Under the pieces are notes generated by a model, which ran no database searches, was not told where the DNA came from, and saw only the letters and a program-made list of their open reading frames with translations. Shown here piece by piece: positions 18,626-27,174 of a stretch of DNA of 64,000 nucleotides (the stretch's first letter is position 1; each line of letters begins with the position of its first letter). The DNA is from Rhizobium sp. Q54 (GTDB lineage: Bacteria > Pseudomonadota > Alphaproteobacteria > SHVZ01): NCBI GenBank assembly GCA_945871425.1, contig CAMBVS010000005.1, positions 26,206 through 90,205 on the forward strand. Direction: 5' to 3'. Position numbers and translations under genes: made by a program.

Positions 18626-19039
18626 TCACGCCTCGGGCTCCGGCTTCGCGCGCCGGATCACCTTGGACTCGAGGCTGTTGGTGCCGAGCGTCTCGCCCGT
18701 CGCCGTCACCTCGAAGACACCCCGGAATTCCGAGAACTTGTCCGGCTTGCCGGCCACCTCGCTGGTGGTCGCGAGCGCGACGAAGAACGGCGCCACGTCG
18801 CCCTTGCGGGCCTCCATCTCGGCGGCGTCCTGGTACCAGACCTCGAGGAAGATGTCTCGCGGCGCCGGCACCACCTTCGCCCCCTTCGGGGCCGCCGACG
18901 GCTTCGCCGGGGGCGCCTGCCGCCACGTCTTGGCCCAGGTCACGGGAATGGTGTCGATCAGGCGCCCGTTCTGGCGGCGCTCCGCCTTCCTAAGTCGGCT
19001 TACGAACTTCAGCTCGAAGCCGTCGATGTTCTGAGCCAT
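18626..19039 (-). CDS. Hypothetical protein, 137 aa
   Basis: I do not recognise a family. The product is 137 aa, soluble, with no signal peptide or membrane helix. It begins MAQNIDGFELKFVSRLRKAE, has a proline/alanine/lysine-rich linker around residues 45-58 (PPAKPSAAPKGAKVVP), and ends with RRAKPEPEA. The central block DIFLEVWYQDAAEMEARKGD and the TSEVAGKPDKFSEFRGVFEV segment look like a folded beta-rich domain. GAGGAT provides a ribosome site before the ATG, and codon use matches neighbours. It is 72 bp upstream of the DUF6481 gene on the same strand and may be co-transcribed. Confidence 0.72.
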   Translation of the reverse strand: MAQNIDGFELKFVSRLRKAERRQNGRLIDTIPVTWAKTWRQAPPAKPSAAPKGAKVVPAPRDIFLEVWYQDAAEMEARKGDVAPFFVALATTSEVAGKPDKFSEFRGVFEVTATGETLGTNSLESKVIRRAKPEPEA

Positions 19040-19157
19040 GCTATCCTCTTCTGCATCTCGCCAAGGATATATAGGAACGAAGGCGCGGCGGGGCCCGCAA
19101 TCGGGCGGTCAGGCCTTCGCTGAAGCGCATCGACGCGTTTTTCCGCTTTCTGGCGAG

Positions 19158-19186
19158 TTGCCATGCCAGCCCCGAGGCTCTAGCCT
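19158..19186 (+). promoter_or_regulatory. Putative sigma-70-type promoter for the aminotransferase gene
   Basis: TTGCCA (19158-19163), a 17-bp spacer, and TAGCCT (19181-19186) lie 54 bp or more before the ATG at 19240. The -10 match is weak. A near-perfect dyad, GAGGCT-CT-AGCCTC (19174-19187), overlaps the -10 and could be an operator. Confidence 0.35.
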
Positions 19187-19239
19187 CCGGCCAGAACCTC
19201 ACGATCTTTCCGATCCGACACAAACCTACGGAGTGGGCG

Positions 19240-20634
19240 ATGCCTGACCAGGCCCCGGCGCAGTGGCTGAGCAATTCCTTGATCGTTTCGCGCTATCGGG
19301 AGAAGACCCCGGGCTCGGCCAAGCTGGCGAAGGAGGCGGCCGAGGTCTTCCCGTCCGGCCTGACCCATGATTCGCGCTACCTCGAGCCCTATGCCCTCTA
19401 CGTCGACCGTGCCCAGGGCGCCCACAAGTGGGACGTCGACGGCAACGACTACGTCGACTACTTCGGCGGCCACGGGGCGCTGCTGCTCGGCCACAACCAC
19501 CCGGAGGTGACCAAGGCGGTCCAGGAGCAGATCGCCAAGGGCAGCCACTACGGCGCCAGCCACCCGCTGGAGGTGCGCTGGGCCGAGCTGGTGCACGAGA
19601 TGGTGCCGTCGGCCGAGCGCGTGCGCTTCACCTCTTCGGGCACCGAGGCGACCCTGATGGGCGTACGCCTGGCCCGCGCTTTCACCGGCCGGTCGAAGGT
19701 GCTGCGCTTCAAGATGCATTTCCACGGCTGGCACGACCACATGACCTCGGGCATGGCCAACCACTTCGACGGCACCCCGACGACCGGCGTGGTCAAGGGC
19801 GTGGCCGACGCCGTGGTGCTGGCGACCGCCAACGACGAGGCCGGGACCCGGGCGGTGATCGAGGCCAACCCGGACATCGCCTGCGTGATCATCGAGCCGA
19901 CCGGCGCCAGCTTCGGGCGCGTGCCGGTGAAGCCCGCCTTCCTGACCTTCCTTCGCAAGATCACAAAGGAGAAGGGCATCGTCCTGATCTTCGACGAGGT
20001 GGTGACCGGCTTCCGCGTCTCCCCCGGCGGCGCCCAGGCCGAGTTCGGCATCACCCCCGACATGACCTCGCTCGCCAAGATCCTGGCCGGCGGGCTGCCG
20101 GGCGGTGCCATCGTCGGGCGGAAGGACATCCTCGAGCTGCTGGACTTCGCCCAGACCAAGGCCAAGGGCGTCGAGAAGATCCAGCATCCGGGCACCTACA
20201 ACGCCAACCCGATCTCGGCCGCGGCCGGCATCGCCGCGCTGACGATCATCAAGACGACCGACGCCAACAAGCGCGCCAACGCGTCCGCGGCCAAGCTTCG
20301 CGGCCTGCTGAACGACGCCATCGTGGCCGAGAGCGTGCCGTGGGCGGCCTACGGCACCTTCGCGGGCTTCCACATCTTCACCAACCCGAAGCGCCGCGCC
20401 ATCGACCCCAAGAGCTTCGATGCGTTCGCCGCCGACCCGGAAGAGCTGAAGGGTGCCTGGAGCGCCAACATCACCCACAAGGTCCGGCTCGGCATGATGG
20501 TCAACGGCGTCGACATCAACGGCGGCCCGGGCGGCGTCATGTCGGCGGTCCACACCGATGCCGACCTCGAGCGGACGGCAGACGCCTTCCGCGCGACGCT
20601 CAAGCTGCTCAAGGACGAGGGTGATATCCGGTGA
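19240..20634 (+). CDS. Class III PLP-dependent aminotransferase (glutamate-1-semialdehyde-aminomutase-like)
   Basis: A 464-aa fold-type I PLP enzyme of the class III/GSA-aminomutase group. It has the phosphate-binding FTSSGTEATLMGVRLAR (residues ~128-144), the ring-stacking HGWHDH, the pyridine-N aspartate in LIFDEVVTGFR (~250) and the Schiff-base lysine K280 in SLAKILAGGLPGG. The N-terminal FPSGLTHDSRYLEPY differs from true HemL proteins, and the enzyme is longer, so tetrapyrrole synthesis is less likely than a transamination or aminomutase role on another amino acid. GGAG precedes the ATG. Its stop overlaps the start of the ATC-hydrolase-like gene (GTGA), so the two probably work in one pathway. 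Confidence 0.9.
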   Translation: MPDQAPAQWLSNSLIVSRYREKTPGSAKLAKEAAEVFPSGLTHDSRYLEPYALYVDRAQGAHKWDVDGNDYVDYFGGHGALLLGHNHPEVTKAVQEQIAKGSHYGASHPLEVRWAELVHEMVPSAERVRFTSSGTEATLMGVRLARAFTGRSKVLRFKMHFHGWHDHMTSGMANHFDGTPTTGVVKGVADAVVLATANDEAGTRAVIEANPDIACVIIEPTGASFGRVPVKPAFLTFLRKITKEKGIVLIFDEVVTGFRVSPGGAQAEFGITPDMTSLAKILAGGLPGGAIVGRKDILELLDFAQTKAKGVEKIQHPGTYNANPISAAAGIAALTIIKTTDANKRANASAAKLRGLLNDAIVAESVPWAAYGTFAGFHIFTNPKRRAIDPKSFDAFAADPEELKGAWSANITHKVRLGMMVNGVDINGGPGGVMSAVHTDADLERTADAFRATLKLLKDEGDIR

Positions 20635-21122
20635 CGGAACGCGATCTGAGCCAGCTCGAGCGCGAGCTCAAGGACGCTTTCAAGAACCGGGCGCTGCTCT
20701 ACTGGTCGATCTACGAGGAGATCCGCCGCGAGCTGGGCGCGGAGAAGGCAGGCCAGATCCTCGCCCGCGCCATCGAGCGGCGGGGGAAGGATGCGGGCGA
20801 CGCGCTCTTCCGCGGCGTGCCGGCGGAACCGCAGGCGATCGGCGAGCGCTTCCTCGCGGTGTCACCGGCGAACGGGCGGCTGTTCCCGACCGACGTCCGC
20901 CGCGACGAGAAGGGCGGCATGCATATCCACGTCAAGGTCTGCCCGCTGAAGGAGGCCTGGGAAGAGGCGAAGCTGCCGGCCGCCGACATGGCGACGATCT
21001 GCAGGATCGCCGGCCGTTTCGACAACGGCGTCTTCGGCGGCCGCGGCGTCAAGTTCTCGGCCGACACCTGGACCGCAGGCAAGGCGGGCTGCTGCCACCT
21101 GCACCTGGAACGGGCTGGCTGA
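20631..21122 (+). CDS. L-2-amino-thiazoline-4-carboxylate hydrolase-like protein
   Basis: A 163-aa soluble protein resembling the ATC hydrolase family (PF14196). Shared features are a mid-protein cysteine in HVKVCPLKEAWEE (C104), the segment ATICRIAGRFDNGVFGG, and a C-terminal cysteine pair C154-C155 before HLHLERAG. In Pseudomonas, ATC hydrolase opens the thiazoline ring on the route from DL-ATC to cysteine. Many family members have other or unknown substrates. Translation starts at GTG, overlapping the aminotransferase stop by four bases. The family call rests on pattern memory, so it needs a profile search. Confidence 0.6.
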   Translation: MTERDLSQLERELKDAFKNRALLYWSIYEEIRRELGAEKAGQILARAIERRGKDAGDALFRGVPAEPQAIGERFLAVSPANGRLFPTDVRRDEKGGMHIHVKVCPLKEAWEEAKLPAADMATICRIAGRFDNGVFGGRGVKFSADTWTAGKAGCCHLHLERAG

Positions 21123-21123
21123 A

Positions 21124-21594
21124 CTATCCGCGCCGGTGGCGGCGCGTCAACTCTCGTAAGGGCTCGACGAACGACAGCGCGTAGTCGTCGTTGTCGAAGC
21201 CGCGGAACCGATAGGAGGTGACGCGGGCGAAGAAGCGACGGCGGTCGCCGGTGTAGGTGGAAATCGACCCGACGCTGCGCCCCTTGGCGAACAGCGTGTC
21301 GATGAACCGCCTGACGAACCCGATGACGGCGAGACGGGTGCAGACGAAGTTCAGCACCGTGCTCAAGACGAACTGCGGCCTCGCGCCGTGGAAATGCTGG
21401 GTGAACGCCAGGTTGGCGAACAGGATCGCGTTCTCCTCGGGCTCGCGGCGCAGAACGGTGATGGCGTTCGGAATCTCGAACTGGTCGAGGAAGTCGATGA
21501 TCGCGTCCCGGTTGATGGCGTTGGCGGCGACGACGTTGGTAAGGGCCGCCTGCTCGAGCGAGCGGCGTCTGGCATCGAGATAGTCGCTGGACAT
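21124..21594 (-). CDS. Putative PAS-fold protein
   Basis: A 156-aa protein with PAS-like patterning: IPNAITVLRR, ILFANLAFTQHFHGAR, then YTGDRRRFFARVTSYRF and a terminal strand DDYALSFVEPL. This resembles the N-cap, core and final beta-sheet of PAS domains, but the PAS_5 signature of the tandem genes is absent. No output domain is fused. ATG 21594 is the first methionine codon but lacks a strong ribosome site; a GTG at 21654 is an in-frame alternative. It ends two bases after the convergent ATC-hydrolase-like gene. The ligand and role are unknown. Confidence 0.65.
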   Translation of the reverse strand: MSSDYLDARRRSLEQAALTNVVAANAINRDAIIDFLDQFEIPNAITVLRREPEENAILFANLAFTQHFHGARPQFVLSTVLNFVCTRLAVIGFVRRFIDTLFAKGRSVGSISTYTGDRRRFFARVTSYRFRGFDNDDYALSFVEPLRELTRRHRRG

Positions 21595-21715
21595 GTCGTT
21601 TACGCGAAGGCCCCCCGAGGACGCGCGGAGATAGACGAGCGTCCGTGCGCCCACGCATAGATAGCGTGAGCGGGTGACCCTAATCCAATCTCCCCGTCAG
21701 GAAAAGCTCACAAGA

Positions 21716-21766
21716 TCGGGAAGCGAAAAGGCGCGGCCACCGGCTGCGCCTTTTCGGACTTCCCGA
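21716..21766 (-). terminator. Strong hairpin terminator downstream of nrdJ
   Basis: A long stem: outer arms TCGGGAAG/CTTCCCGA (8 bp) and, after a 2-base bulge, inner arms CGAAAAGGCGC/GCGCCTTTTCG (11 bp, perfect) around an 11-base loop. The AAAAGGCGC...GCGCCTTTT core has the A-stem-T form of a terminator that can work in both directions. It starts 15 bp beyond the nrdJ stop. Confidence 0.75.
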
Positions 21767-21780
21767 CGGATCCGGACGAG

Positions 21781-24700
21781 TCAGCTGCAGCCGGTGGTCG
21801 ACCCGCAGCTGTCGCATTTGAGGCAGGTGCCGTTGCGGACCAAGGTGAAGTTGCCGCATTCGCCGCAGGAATCGCCCTCGTAGCCCTTGAGCTTCGCCTC
21901 GCGGCGCCGGGCGAGCTTGGCATCGACCGCCGCCATCACCTCCGGCTCGACCGCGAGCGCGGTCGCCCCTTCGGCGAAGCTGTGAATGGCCATGCCCGTG
22001 GTGCCTGTTGCCTGCGCCGTCGCGGCGTGGACCTGGACCACGTGCCCATTGGTTTCCACGCTCGCGGCGGCGCCGCCGCGGAAGACCACGAGGTTGGTGC
22101 GGACGAAGCCGCGGCTCAGCTTGTCGACCGGAACCTTCGGCGCCGGCCGCGGCAGAGCGCTCTCGCCCTCGCCCGATCCCATCGCGCCCGGCAGCAGGTC
22201 GTCCGGCTGGACATGAGCGAGATCGGTGCGGTCGAGGTAGCTGATGGCGAGCTCGCGGAAGATGTAGTCGAGGATCGAGGTCGACATCTTGATCGCCTCG
22301 TTGCCCTCGACCGGACCCGAGGGCTCGAAGCGGGTGAAGGTGAAGGCCTCGACGAACTCCTCCAGCGGCACGCCGTACTGGAGCCCGATCGAGATCGCGA
22401 TGGCGAAGTTGTTGACCCAGGAGCGGAGCGCCGCCCCTTCCTTGTGCATGTCGATGAAGATCTCGCCGACCTTGCCGTCGTCGTACTCGCCGGTGCGGAG
22501 ATAGACCTTGTGGCCGCCGACGCTGGCCTTCTGGGTATAGCCTTTGCGGCGCTGCGGCAGGCGCTGGCGGGACGCGATCCGCTCGATGATGCGCTCGACG
22601 ATCTTCTCGGCGACCAGCGGCGCCTTCGCGGCCGGCGCCGCCTCGGCGATCTCCTCCATCTCATCGACGTCGTCGATGAGGGAGGAGGACAGCGGCTGGG
22701 AGAGCTTGGAGCCGTCGCGGTAGAGCGCGTTGGCCTTGAGGCCGAGGCGCCAGGACAGCATGTAGGCGTTCTTGCAGTCCTCGACCGACGCCGAGTTCTG
22801 CATGTTGATGGTCTTGGAGATGGCGCCGGAGATGAAGGGCTGGGATGCCGCCATCATCCGGATGTGGCTCTCGACCGAAAGCACGCGGGTGCCGATGCGA
22901 CCGCAGGCGTTGGCGCAGTCGAAGACCGCGAGATGCTCAGCCTTGAGGTAGGGCGCGCCCTCGACCGTCATGGCGCCGCAGCAATAGGTGTTGGCGGCCT
23001 CGATCTCGGCGCGGGTGAAGCCCAACCAGGCGAGCAGGTCGAAGCCGGCCTCGTTCAGCGTCTCGGCCGGGATCTTGAGCTGGTTGCGGCAGAAGTCCTC
23101 GCCCAGCGTCCACTTGTTGAAGGCGAACTTGACGTCGAAGGCCGAGCCGAGTGAGGCCTCGAGCGCGGTCAGCGCGTCGGCGGTGAACCCGCGGGCACGG
23201 AGCGCCTGGTGGTCGATGCCGGGCGCCGTCTTCAGGGTGCCGTGCCCGACCGCATAGGCGACAATCTCCTCGATCTGGTCCTCGGCGTAGCCGAGCGTCC
23301 GGAGCGCATCCGGCACCAGGCGATTGATGATCTTGAAGTAGCCGCCGCCGGCGAGCTTCTTAAACTTGACCAGCGCGAAGTCCGGCTCGATGCCGGTGGT
23401 GTCGCAGTCCATCACCAGGCCGATGGTGCCGGTCGGGGCAACCACGCTGGCCTGCGCGTTGCGGTAGCCGTGCAGCTCTCCTAGGCGCAACGCCTCGTCC
23501 CAGGCGCGCCGGGCGGCCTGGACCAGGTCGTCGTCGGGGCAGCTCTCGGCGTCGAGCGGCACCGGCTTGATCGCCAGGTTCTCGTAGCCGTCGGCCTCGC
23601 CATAGGCGGCGCGGCGGTGGTTGCGCATGACCCGAAGCATGTGCTCGCGATTGGGGGCATAGCCGGGGAAGGTGCCGAGCTCGCCCGCCATCTCGGCCGA
23701 GGTCGCATAGGCGACGCCGGTCATGATCGCGGTCAAGGCGCCGCAATAGGAGCGGCCCTCGTCGGAGTCGTAGGGAATGCCCGATGCCATCAGCAGCCCG
23801 CCGACATTGGCGTATCCCAGGCCGAGCGTGCGGAACTCGTAGGAGAGCTCGGCGATCGCCTTGGACGGGAACTGCGCCATCATCACCGAGATCTCGAGCA
23901 CCATGGTCCAAAGCCGGGTGACGTGCTCGTAGGCCTGGATGTCGAAGCTGCCGTCGGGACGGCGGAAGGTCAGAAGGTTCATGGACGCCAGATTGCAGGC
24001 GGTGTCGTCCAGGAACATGTACTCGGAGCACGGGTTGGACGCGTTGATGCGTCCGGACGAGGGACAGGTGTGCCACTCGTTGATGGTGGAGTCGTACTGG
24101 ACGCCCGGATCGGCGCAAGCCCAGGCCGCCTCGCCGACGAGGTCCCAGAGATCGCGCGCCTTCAGCGTCTTGTGGATCTTGCCGTCGGTGCGGCGAACCA
24201 GCTTCCAGTCGCCATTGGCCAGAACCGCCTCGAGGAAGTCGTTGTTGAGGCGGACGGAGTTGTTGGAGTTCTGGCCGGAAACCGTCAGGTAGGCGTCCGA
24301 ATCCCAGTCGGTGTCGTAGGTCGGGAAGTCGATCTTCTCATAGCCCTGCCTGGCGAAGTGGATCACCCGCTGGACGTAGTTCTCGGGGATCATCACCTTG
24401 CGGGCGGCGAGGATCGCGCGCTTGAGCGCCTTGTTCTTCTTCGGATCGAAGCGGTCGTCGCCGATGATGCCGGCGACCTCCGGACGGCAGGTGCCCATCA
24501 CCTCGTTCAGGTGCTTGGCGGCGAGGCGCGAGCCGGAGACGAGGGCAGCGACCTTCTGCTCCTCGACCATCTTCCATTTGATGTAGGTCTCGACGTCCGG
24601 ATGGTCGATGTCGACCGTCACCATCTTGGCGGCGCGGCGCGTGGTTCCGCCGGACTTGATCGCGCCGGCGGCGCGGTCGCCGATCTTGAGGAAACTCATC

Positions 24701-25461
24701 AGGCCCGACGAGCGGCCGCCGCCCGAGAGCTTCTCGCCGTCGCCGCGGAGCTTCGAGAAATTGGAGCCGGTGCCGGAGCCGTACTTGAACAGCCGCGCCT
24801 CGCGGACCCAGAGGTCCATGATGCCGCCCTCGTTCACCAGGTCGTCGGAGACCGACTGGATGAAGCAGGCGTGGGGCTGCGGGTGCTCGTACGCCGATTC
24901 GGACTGGACCAGCTTGCCGGACTGGAAGTCGACGTAGTAGTGGCCCTGCGCCGGACCGTCGATGCCGTAGGCCCAATGAAGCCCGGTGTTGAACCATTGC
25001 GGGCTGTTGGGGGCGACCATCTGGCGGGCGAGCATGTAGCAATGCTCGTCGTAGAAGGCACGGGCATCGGCCTCGGTGTCGAAGTAGCCGCCCTTCCAGC
25101 CCCAATAGGTCCAGGTGCCGGCGAGACGGTGGAACACCTCCTTGGCCGAGCGCTCATGCGTGCTGCGCTGCTCGGGCTTCAGCCCGGCGAGAGCCCTCTC
25201 GTCCGGAACCTTGCGCCAGAGCCAGGAGGGAACCGTGTTCTCCTCGACCGCCTTGAGCGCGGCCGGGATTCCGGCCTTGCGGAAATACTTCTGCGCCAGG
25301 ATGTCGGCCGCGACCTGCGAGAACTCCTCCGGCACCTCGATGTCAGCCAGGCGGAAGACGACGGAACCGTCTGGGTTTCGGATCTCGCTGACCGTGTTGC
25401 GGAACGCGATGGTCGCGAACGGATCCTGTCCCTCGGTCGTGAATCGCCTGATGACGCGCAT
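21781..25461 (-). CDS. nrdJ: Adenosylcobalamin-dependent ribonucleoside-diphosphate reductase (class II)
   Basis: Makes deoxyribonucleotides using coenzyme B12 and independently of oxygen. At 1226 aa it is the long NrdJ type common in alphaproteobacteria. Seen are [19 protein letters not shown], the NPCSEY active-site segment, the [20 protein letters not shown] loop and the C-terminal zinc-ribbon-like tail [19 protein letters not shown] followed by a redox cysteine at CS. ATG 25461 is chosen because GGGGGAG precedes it; another ATG at 25488 lies inside a regulatory box. Regulation by NrdR is suggested by two boxes upstream. A strong terminator follows. No other nrd gene is in the window. Confidence 0.97.
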   Translation of the reverse strand: MRVIRRFTTEGQDPFATIAFRNTVSEIRNPDGSVVFRLADIEVPEEFSQVAADILAQKYFRKAGIPAALKAVEENTVPSWLWRKVPDERALAGLKPEQRSTHERSAKEVFHRLAGTWTYWGWKGGYFDTEADARAFYDEHCYMLARQMVAPNSPQWFNTGLHWAYGIDGPAQGHYYVDFQSGKLVQSESAYEHPQPHACFIQSVSDDLVNEGGIMDLWVREARLFKYGSGTGSNFSKLRGDGEKLSGGGRSSGLMSFLKIGDRAAGAIKSGGTTRRAAKMVTVDIDHPDVETYIKWKMVEEQKVAALVSGSRLAAKHLNEVMGTCRPEVAGIIGDDRFDPKKNKALKRAILAARKVMIPENYVQRVIHFARQGYEKIDFPTYDTDWDSDAYLTVSGQNSNNSVRLNNDFLEAVLANGDWKLVRRTDGKIHKTLKARDLWDLVGEAAWACADPGVQYDSTINEWHTCPSSGRINASNPCSEYMFLDDTACNLASMNLLTFRRPDGSFDIQAYEHVTRLWTMVLEISVMMAQFPSKAIAELSYEFRTLGLGYANVGGLLMASGIPYDSDEGRSYCGALTAIMTGVAYATSAEMAGELGTFPGYAPNREHMLRVMRNHRRAAYGEADGYENLAIKPVPLDAESCPDDDLVQAARRAWDEALRLGELHGYRNAQASVVAPTGTIGLVMDCDTTGIEPDFALVKFKKLAGGGYFKIINRLVPDALRTLGYAEDQIEEIVAYAVGHGTLKTAPGIDHQALRARGFTADALTALEASLGSAFDVKFAFNKWTLGEDFCRNQLKIPAETLNEAGFDLLAWLGFTRAEIEAANTYCCGAMTVEGAPYLKAEHLAVFDCANACGRIGTRVLSVESHIRMMAASQPFISGAISKTINMQNSASVEDCKNAYMLSWRLGLKANALYRDGSKLSQPLSSSLIDDVDEMEEIAEAAPAAKAPLVAEKIVERIIERIASRQRLPQRRKGYTQKASVGGHKVYLRTGEYDDGKVGEIFIDMHKEGAALRSWVNNFAIAISIGLQYGVPLEEFVEAFTFTRFEPSGPVEGNEAIKMSTSILDYIFRELAISYLDRTDLAHVQPDDLLPGAMGSGEGESALPRPAPKVPVDKLSRGFVRTNLVVFRGGAAASVETNGHVVQVHAATAQATGTTGMAIHSFAEGATALAVEPEVMAAVDAKLARRREAKLKGYEGDSCGECGNFTLVRNGTCLKCDSCGSTTGCS

Positions 25462-25479
25462 ACGCTTCGCTCCCCCGGA

Positions 25480-25526
25480 CCACAACATATTGCGTTAGGA
25501 GGAGAAGCCTACACTAGGTATTGAGG
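25480..25526 (-). promoter_or_regulatory. Two NrdR-like boxes upstream of nrdJ
   Basis: Box 1 (25480-25495, plus strand CCACAACATATTGCGT) matches about 13 of 16 positions of the ACACWATATATTGTGT-type NrdR consensus. Box 2 (25511-25526, ACACTAGGTATTGAGG) matches about 12. Their starts are 31 bp apart, three helical turns, the usual arrangement for cooperative NrdR binding. NrdR represses ribonucleotide reductase genes. Confidence 0.75.
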
Positions 25527-25535
25527 GAGTGGCAA
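25506..25535 (-). promoter_or_regulatory. nrdJ: Putative nrdJ promoter
   Basis: On the minus strand TTGCCA (25535-25530), an 18-bp spacer and TAGGCT (25511-25506). Box 2 of the NrdR pair covers the spacer and touches the -10, and box 1 lies just downstream, a good geometry for repression. The -10 match is modest. Confidence 0.4.
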
Positions 25536-25812
25536 TATCGAAAATCAGGTTTAGGCAAGAATAACAGAATTCCAAACGACAACATTGAAAGAACAGGTGA
25601 ATAAAACCCGCTAAGGCTTTGGTTTTTCGTTATTTCTCTGAAGAGCAGGCGAGTCTAACGGAGCACAAGACCTTGCCGCTCCGAACGGTCGGCATGGCCT
25701 GGGACGACCTCGGAACCGATCACCGCGTTCGCCCAAGCCGGCCTCCTGACGACAGCGCCTGCAACGGGATGCGAAGTCTGCCACAATCGATGCCGGAGGC
25801 AACAAGATTTTG

Positions 25813-25828
25813 TGTGACCGCCATCACA
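25813..25828. promoter_or_regulatory. CRP-like palindrome
   Basis: TGTGA-CCGCCA-TCACA is an exact match to the CRP half-sites with the canonical 6-bp spacer; symmetry extends one base on each side (GTGTGA/TCACAC). No T-run follows on either strand, so it is not an obvious terminator. The target gene is unclear: it is about 320 bp upstream of the nrdJ promoter and 22 bp past the NUDIX stop. Confidence 0.45.
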
Positions 25829-25850
25829 CTGTCATAGATATGGCGATAAA

Positions 25851-26249
25851 CTATGAGTTCTTGAAAGATATCCTCAGAGATACCCACAGACGTATGGCGC
25901 GGCGGTAGACGGCCGGAATCGGCAAATCACCCAGCGCGTCGGCCGGGGCCCAGATCAGGTCGCGGTGTTCCGCGGAGATCCGGAGCCGGTCCGCTCCGTC
26001 AATCTCGCAGCCATAGCTGACGATGCGGACGATACGGCCGGGAATCACCTCGAACGGCTCATCGGCGAGTCGCGGGCCGACGCTGGCGGCGACACCCAGC
26101 TCCTCATCGATCTCGCGGATCAGGGCCTCGGTCTCGGATTCGCCCCGATCGAGCCGCCCGCCCGGCAACTCCCATTCGCCGCGATCGTTGGCGAGCAGAA
26201 GCACGCGCCCCTGATCGAGGATCACCGCTTTGACCGAAACCGGCTCCAT
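25851..26249 (-). CDS. NUDIX hydrolase
   Basis: A 132-aa NUDIX protein that would hydrolyse a nucleoside diphosphate linked to another group. The complete NUDIX box GX5EX7REUXEEXGU is visible as GRLDRGE...REIDEELGV around residues 30-52. The rest is a compact single domain with no extra module, so the substrate (damaged nucleotide, dinucleotide, sugar nucleotide) cannot be predicted. The ATG at 26249 is the start of recognisable homology (MEPVSVKAVILDQGRVLLLA); the frame is open further upstream but that part overlaps NDUFA12 on the other strand. Divergent from the NDUFA12 gene with about 70 bp between starts. Confidence 0.88.
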   Translation of the reverse strand: MEPVSVKAVILDQGRVLLLANDRGEWELPGGRLDRGESETEALIREIDEELGVAASVGPRLADEPFEVIPGRIVRIVSYGCEIDGADRLRISAEHRDLIWAPADALGDLPIPAVYRRAIRLWVSLRISFKNS

Positions 26250-26318
26250 GACCTGCTCTTTACCTCCGCGCGAAGCCGGTCCATAGTCCCGCGCGCTCGA
26301 CAATTCCAGGCATTCCGC

Positions 26319-26681
26319 ATGAGTCTCGGCACCCGGCTTTTCACTTGGCTCAATGGCGAGTTCGTCGGCACCGATGCCCTCGGCAACCGTTACTACCGGG
26401 CCAAGGGCGGCGCCAGGCGGAGCGACGGCAAGGAGCGCCGCTGGGTCGTCTACGAGGGTGAGGCCGAAGGCTCGAAGGTCCCGCCGGAGTGGAATGCCTG
26501 GCTCCACCACACAGTCACGGCACCGCCGCTCGATGGCGGCCGGCCGCAGGCGAGCTGGCAGAAGGCGCATGTCCCCAACCAGACCGGGACCGCGCAGGCC
26601 TATCGCCCGCCGGGTCACGTCGCCATGGGGGGCCGACGCGATGCGGCCACCGGCGACTACGAGCCCTGGCGCCCCGCCTGA
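26319..26681 (+). CDS. NADH:ubiquinone oxidoreductase accessory subunit NDUFA12 family
   Basis: A 120-aa homologue of mitochondrial complex I subunit NDUFA12 (B17.2), found outside mitochondria mainly in alphaproteobacteria. The start LGTRLFTWLNGEFVGTDALG, the RRWVVYEGEAEGSKVPPEWN block and the C-terminal ATGDYEPWRP are characteristic. It sits on the peripheral arm of complex I and aids assembly. The core nuo genes are not in the window. It is followed 19 bp later by mlaD, the conserved neighbourhood in this class. Confidence 0.93.
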   Translation: MSLGTRLFTWLNGEFVGTDALGNRYYRAKGGARRSDGKERRWVVYEGEAEGSKVPPEWNAWLHHTVTAPPLDGGRPQASWQKAHVPNQTGTAQAYRPPGHVAMGGRRDAATGDYEPWRPA

Positions 26682-26700
26682 CCCGCATGGAGCCGAGGCC

Positions 26701-27174
26701 ATGACCGGCCGCAACATGATCGAGACGGTGATGGGGGCGGTCGTCCTCGTCGTCGCCGCGATGTTCCTGGCATTCGCCTACAGCCATTCGAGCCTGCGCG
26801 CCGTCAGCGGCTACGAGGTGCTGGCCAGGTTCGACCGGGTCGACGGCGTCAGCGCCGGGACAGACGTCCGCATCAGCGGCATCAAGATCGGCACGGTGAT
26901 CGACCAGCGCCTCGATCCCGACCGCTATCTTGCCGTCGTCCGCATGAGCATCGATCCCAAGATCAAGCTCCCGGCGGACACGGTCGCCGAGGTGGCGAGC
27001 GAGGGGCTGCTCGGCGGGCGCTATCTCGCGCTCATCCCCGGCGGCGAGACCGAAATGATCAAACCCGGCGGCGAGATCAAGTTCACCCAGTCGCCGGTCG
27101 ACCTCGTCCAGATGCTCGGCAAATTCATGTTCTCCGGCCCCGATCAGAATAAGGATGCGGCGAAGAAGCCTTGA
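26701..27174 (+). CDS. mlaD: Outer-membrane lipid asymmetry protein MlaD (MCE domain)
   Basis: A 157-aa protein with a single N-terminal membrane anchor (residues ~11-27, MGAVVLVVAAMFLAFAYS) and one MCE domain: YEVLARFDRVDGVSAGTDVRISGIKIG, then EVASEGLLGGRYLALIPGG. MlaD forms a hexameric ring bound to the MlaFEB ABC transporter and moves phospholipids across the periplasm. The mlaF, mlaE and mlaB genes are not here, as is usual for this alphaproteobacterial locus. GAGG precedes the ATG, and the end overlaps the DUF2155 gene by 20 bases. Confidence 0.93.
   Translation: MTGRNMIETVMGAVVLVVAAMFLAFAYSHSSLRAVSGYEVLARFDRVDGVSAGTDVRISGIKIGTVIDQRLDPDRYLAVVRMSIDPKIKLPADTVAEVASEGLLGGRYLALIPGGETEMIKPGGEIKFTQSPVDLVQMLGKFMFSGPDQNKDAAKKP

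Larger units (their letters stand above)
25489..25850. other. Gene-free region between nrdJ and the NUDIX gene
   Basis: No convincing gene lies here. Bases about 25530-25645 are clearly AT-rich against a GC-rich genome, and contain a weak hairpin with arms AAAACC/GGTTTT (about 25603-25627). Bases about 25645-25800 return to normal composition but the short open frames there have no good ribosome site or recognisable product. A CRP-like palindrome lies at 25813-25828. I looked for a cobalamin riboswitch before nrdJ and did not find the B12-box pattern. Confidence 0.6.

Noticed and set aside
25575..25604. tmRNA-tag-like string (Asn-Asp-Asn...stop) in the AT-rich gap
   Set aside because: The reading does not end in Leu-Ala-Ala and no tRNA-like acceptor domain is nearby.
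25611..25837. Short open frames on both strands in the nrdJ-NUDIX gap
   Set aside because: No ribosome sites, no family resemblance, and arginine/cysteine/proline-rich products.
25489..25850. Cobalamin riboswitch upstream of nrdJ
   Set aside because: Searched because the enzyme needs B12, but no B12-box (GCCACTG) or AGCCAGGAGACC-type core is visible on the sense strand.
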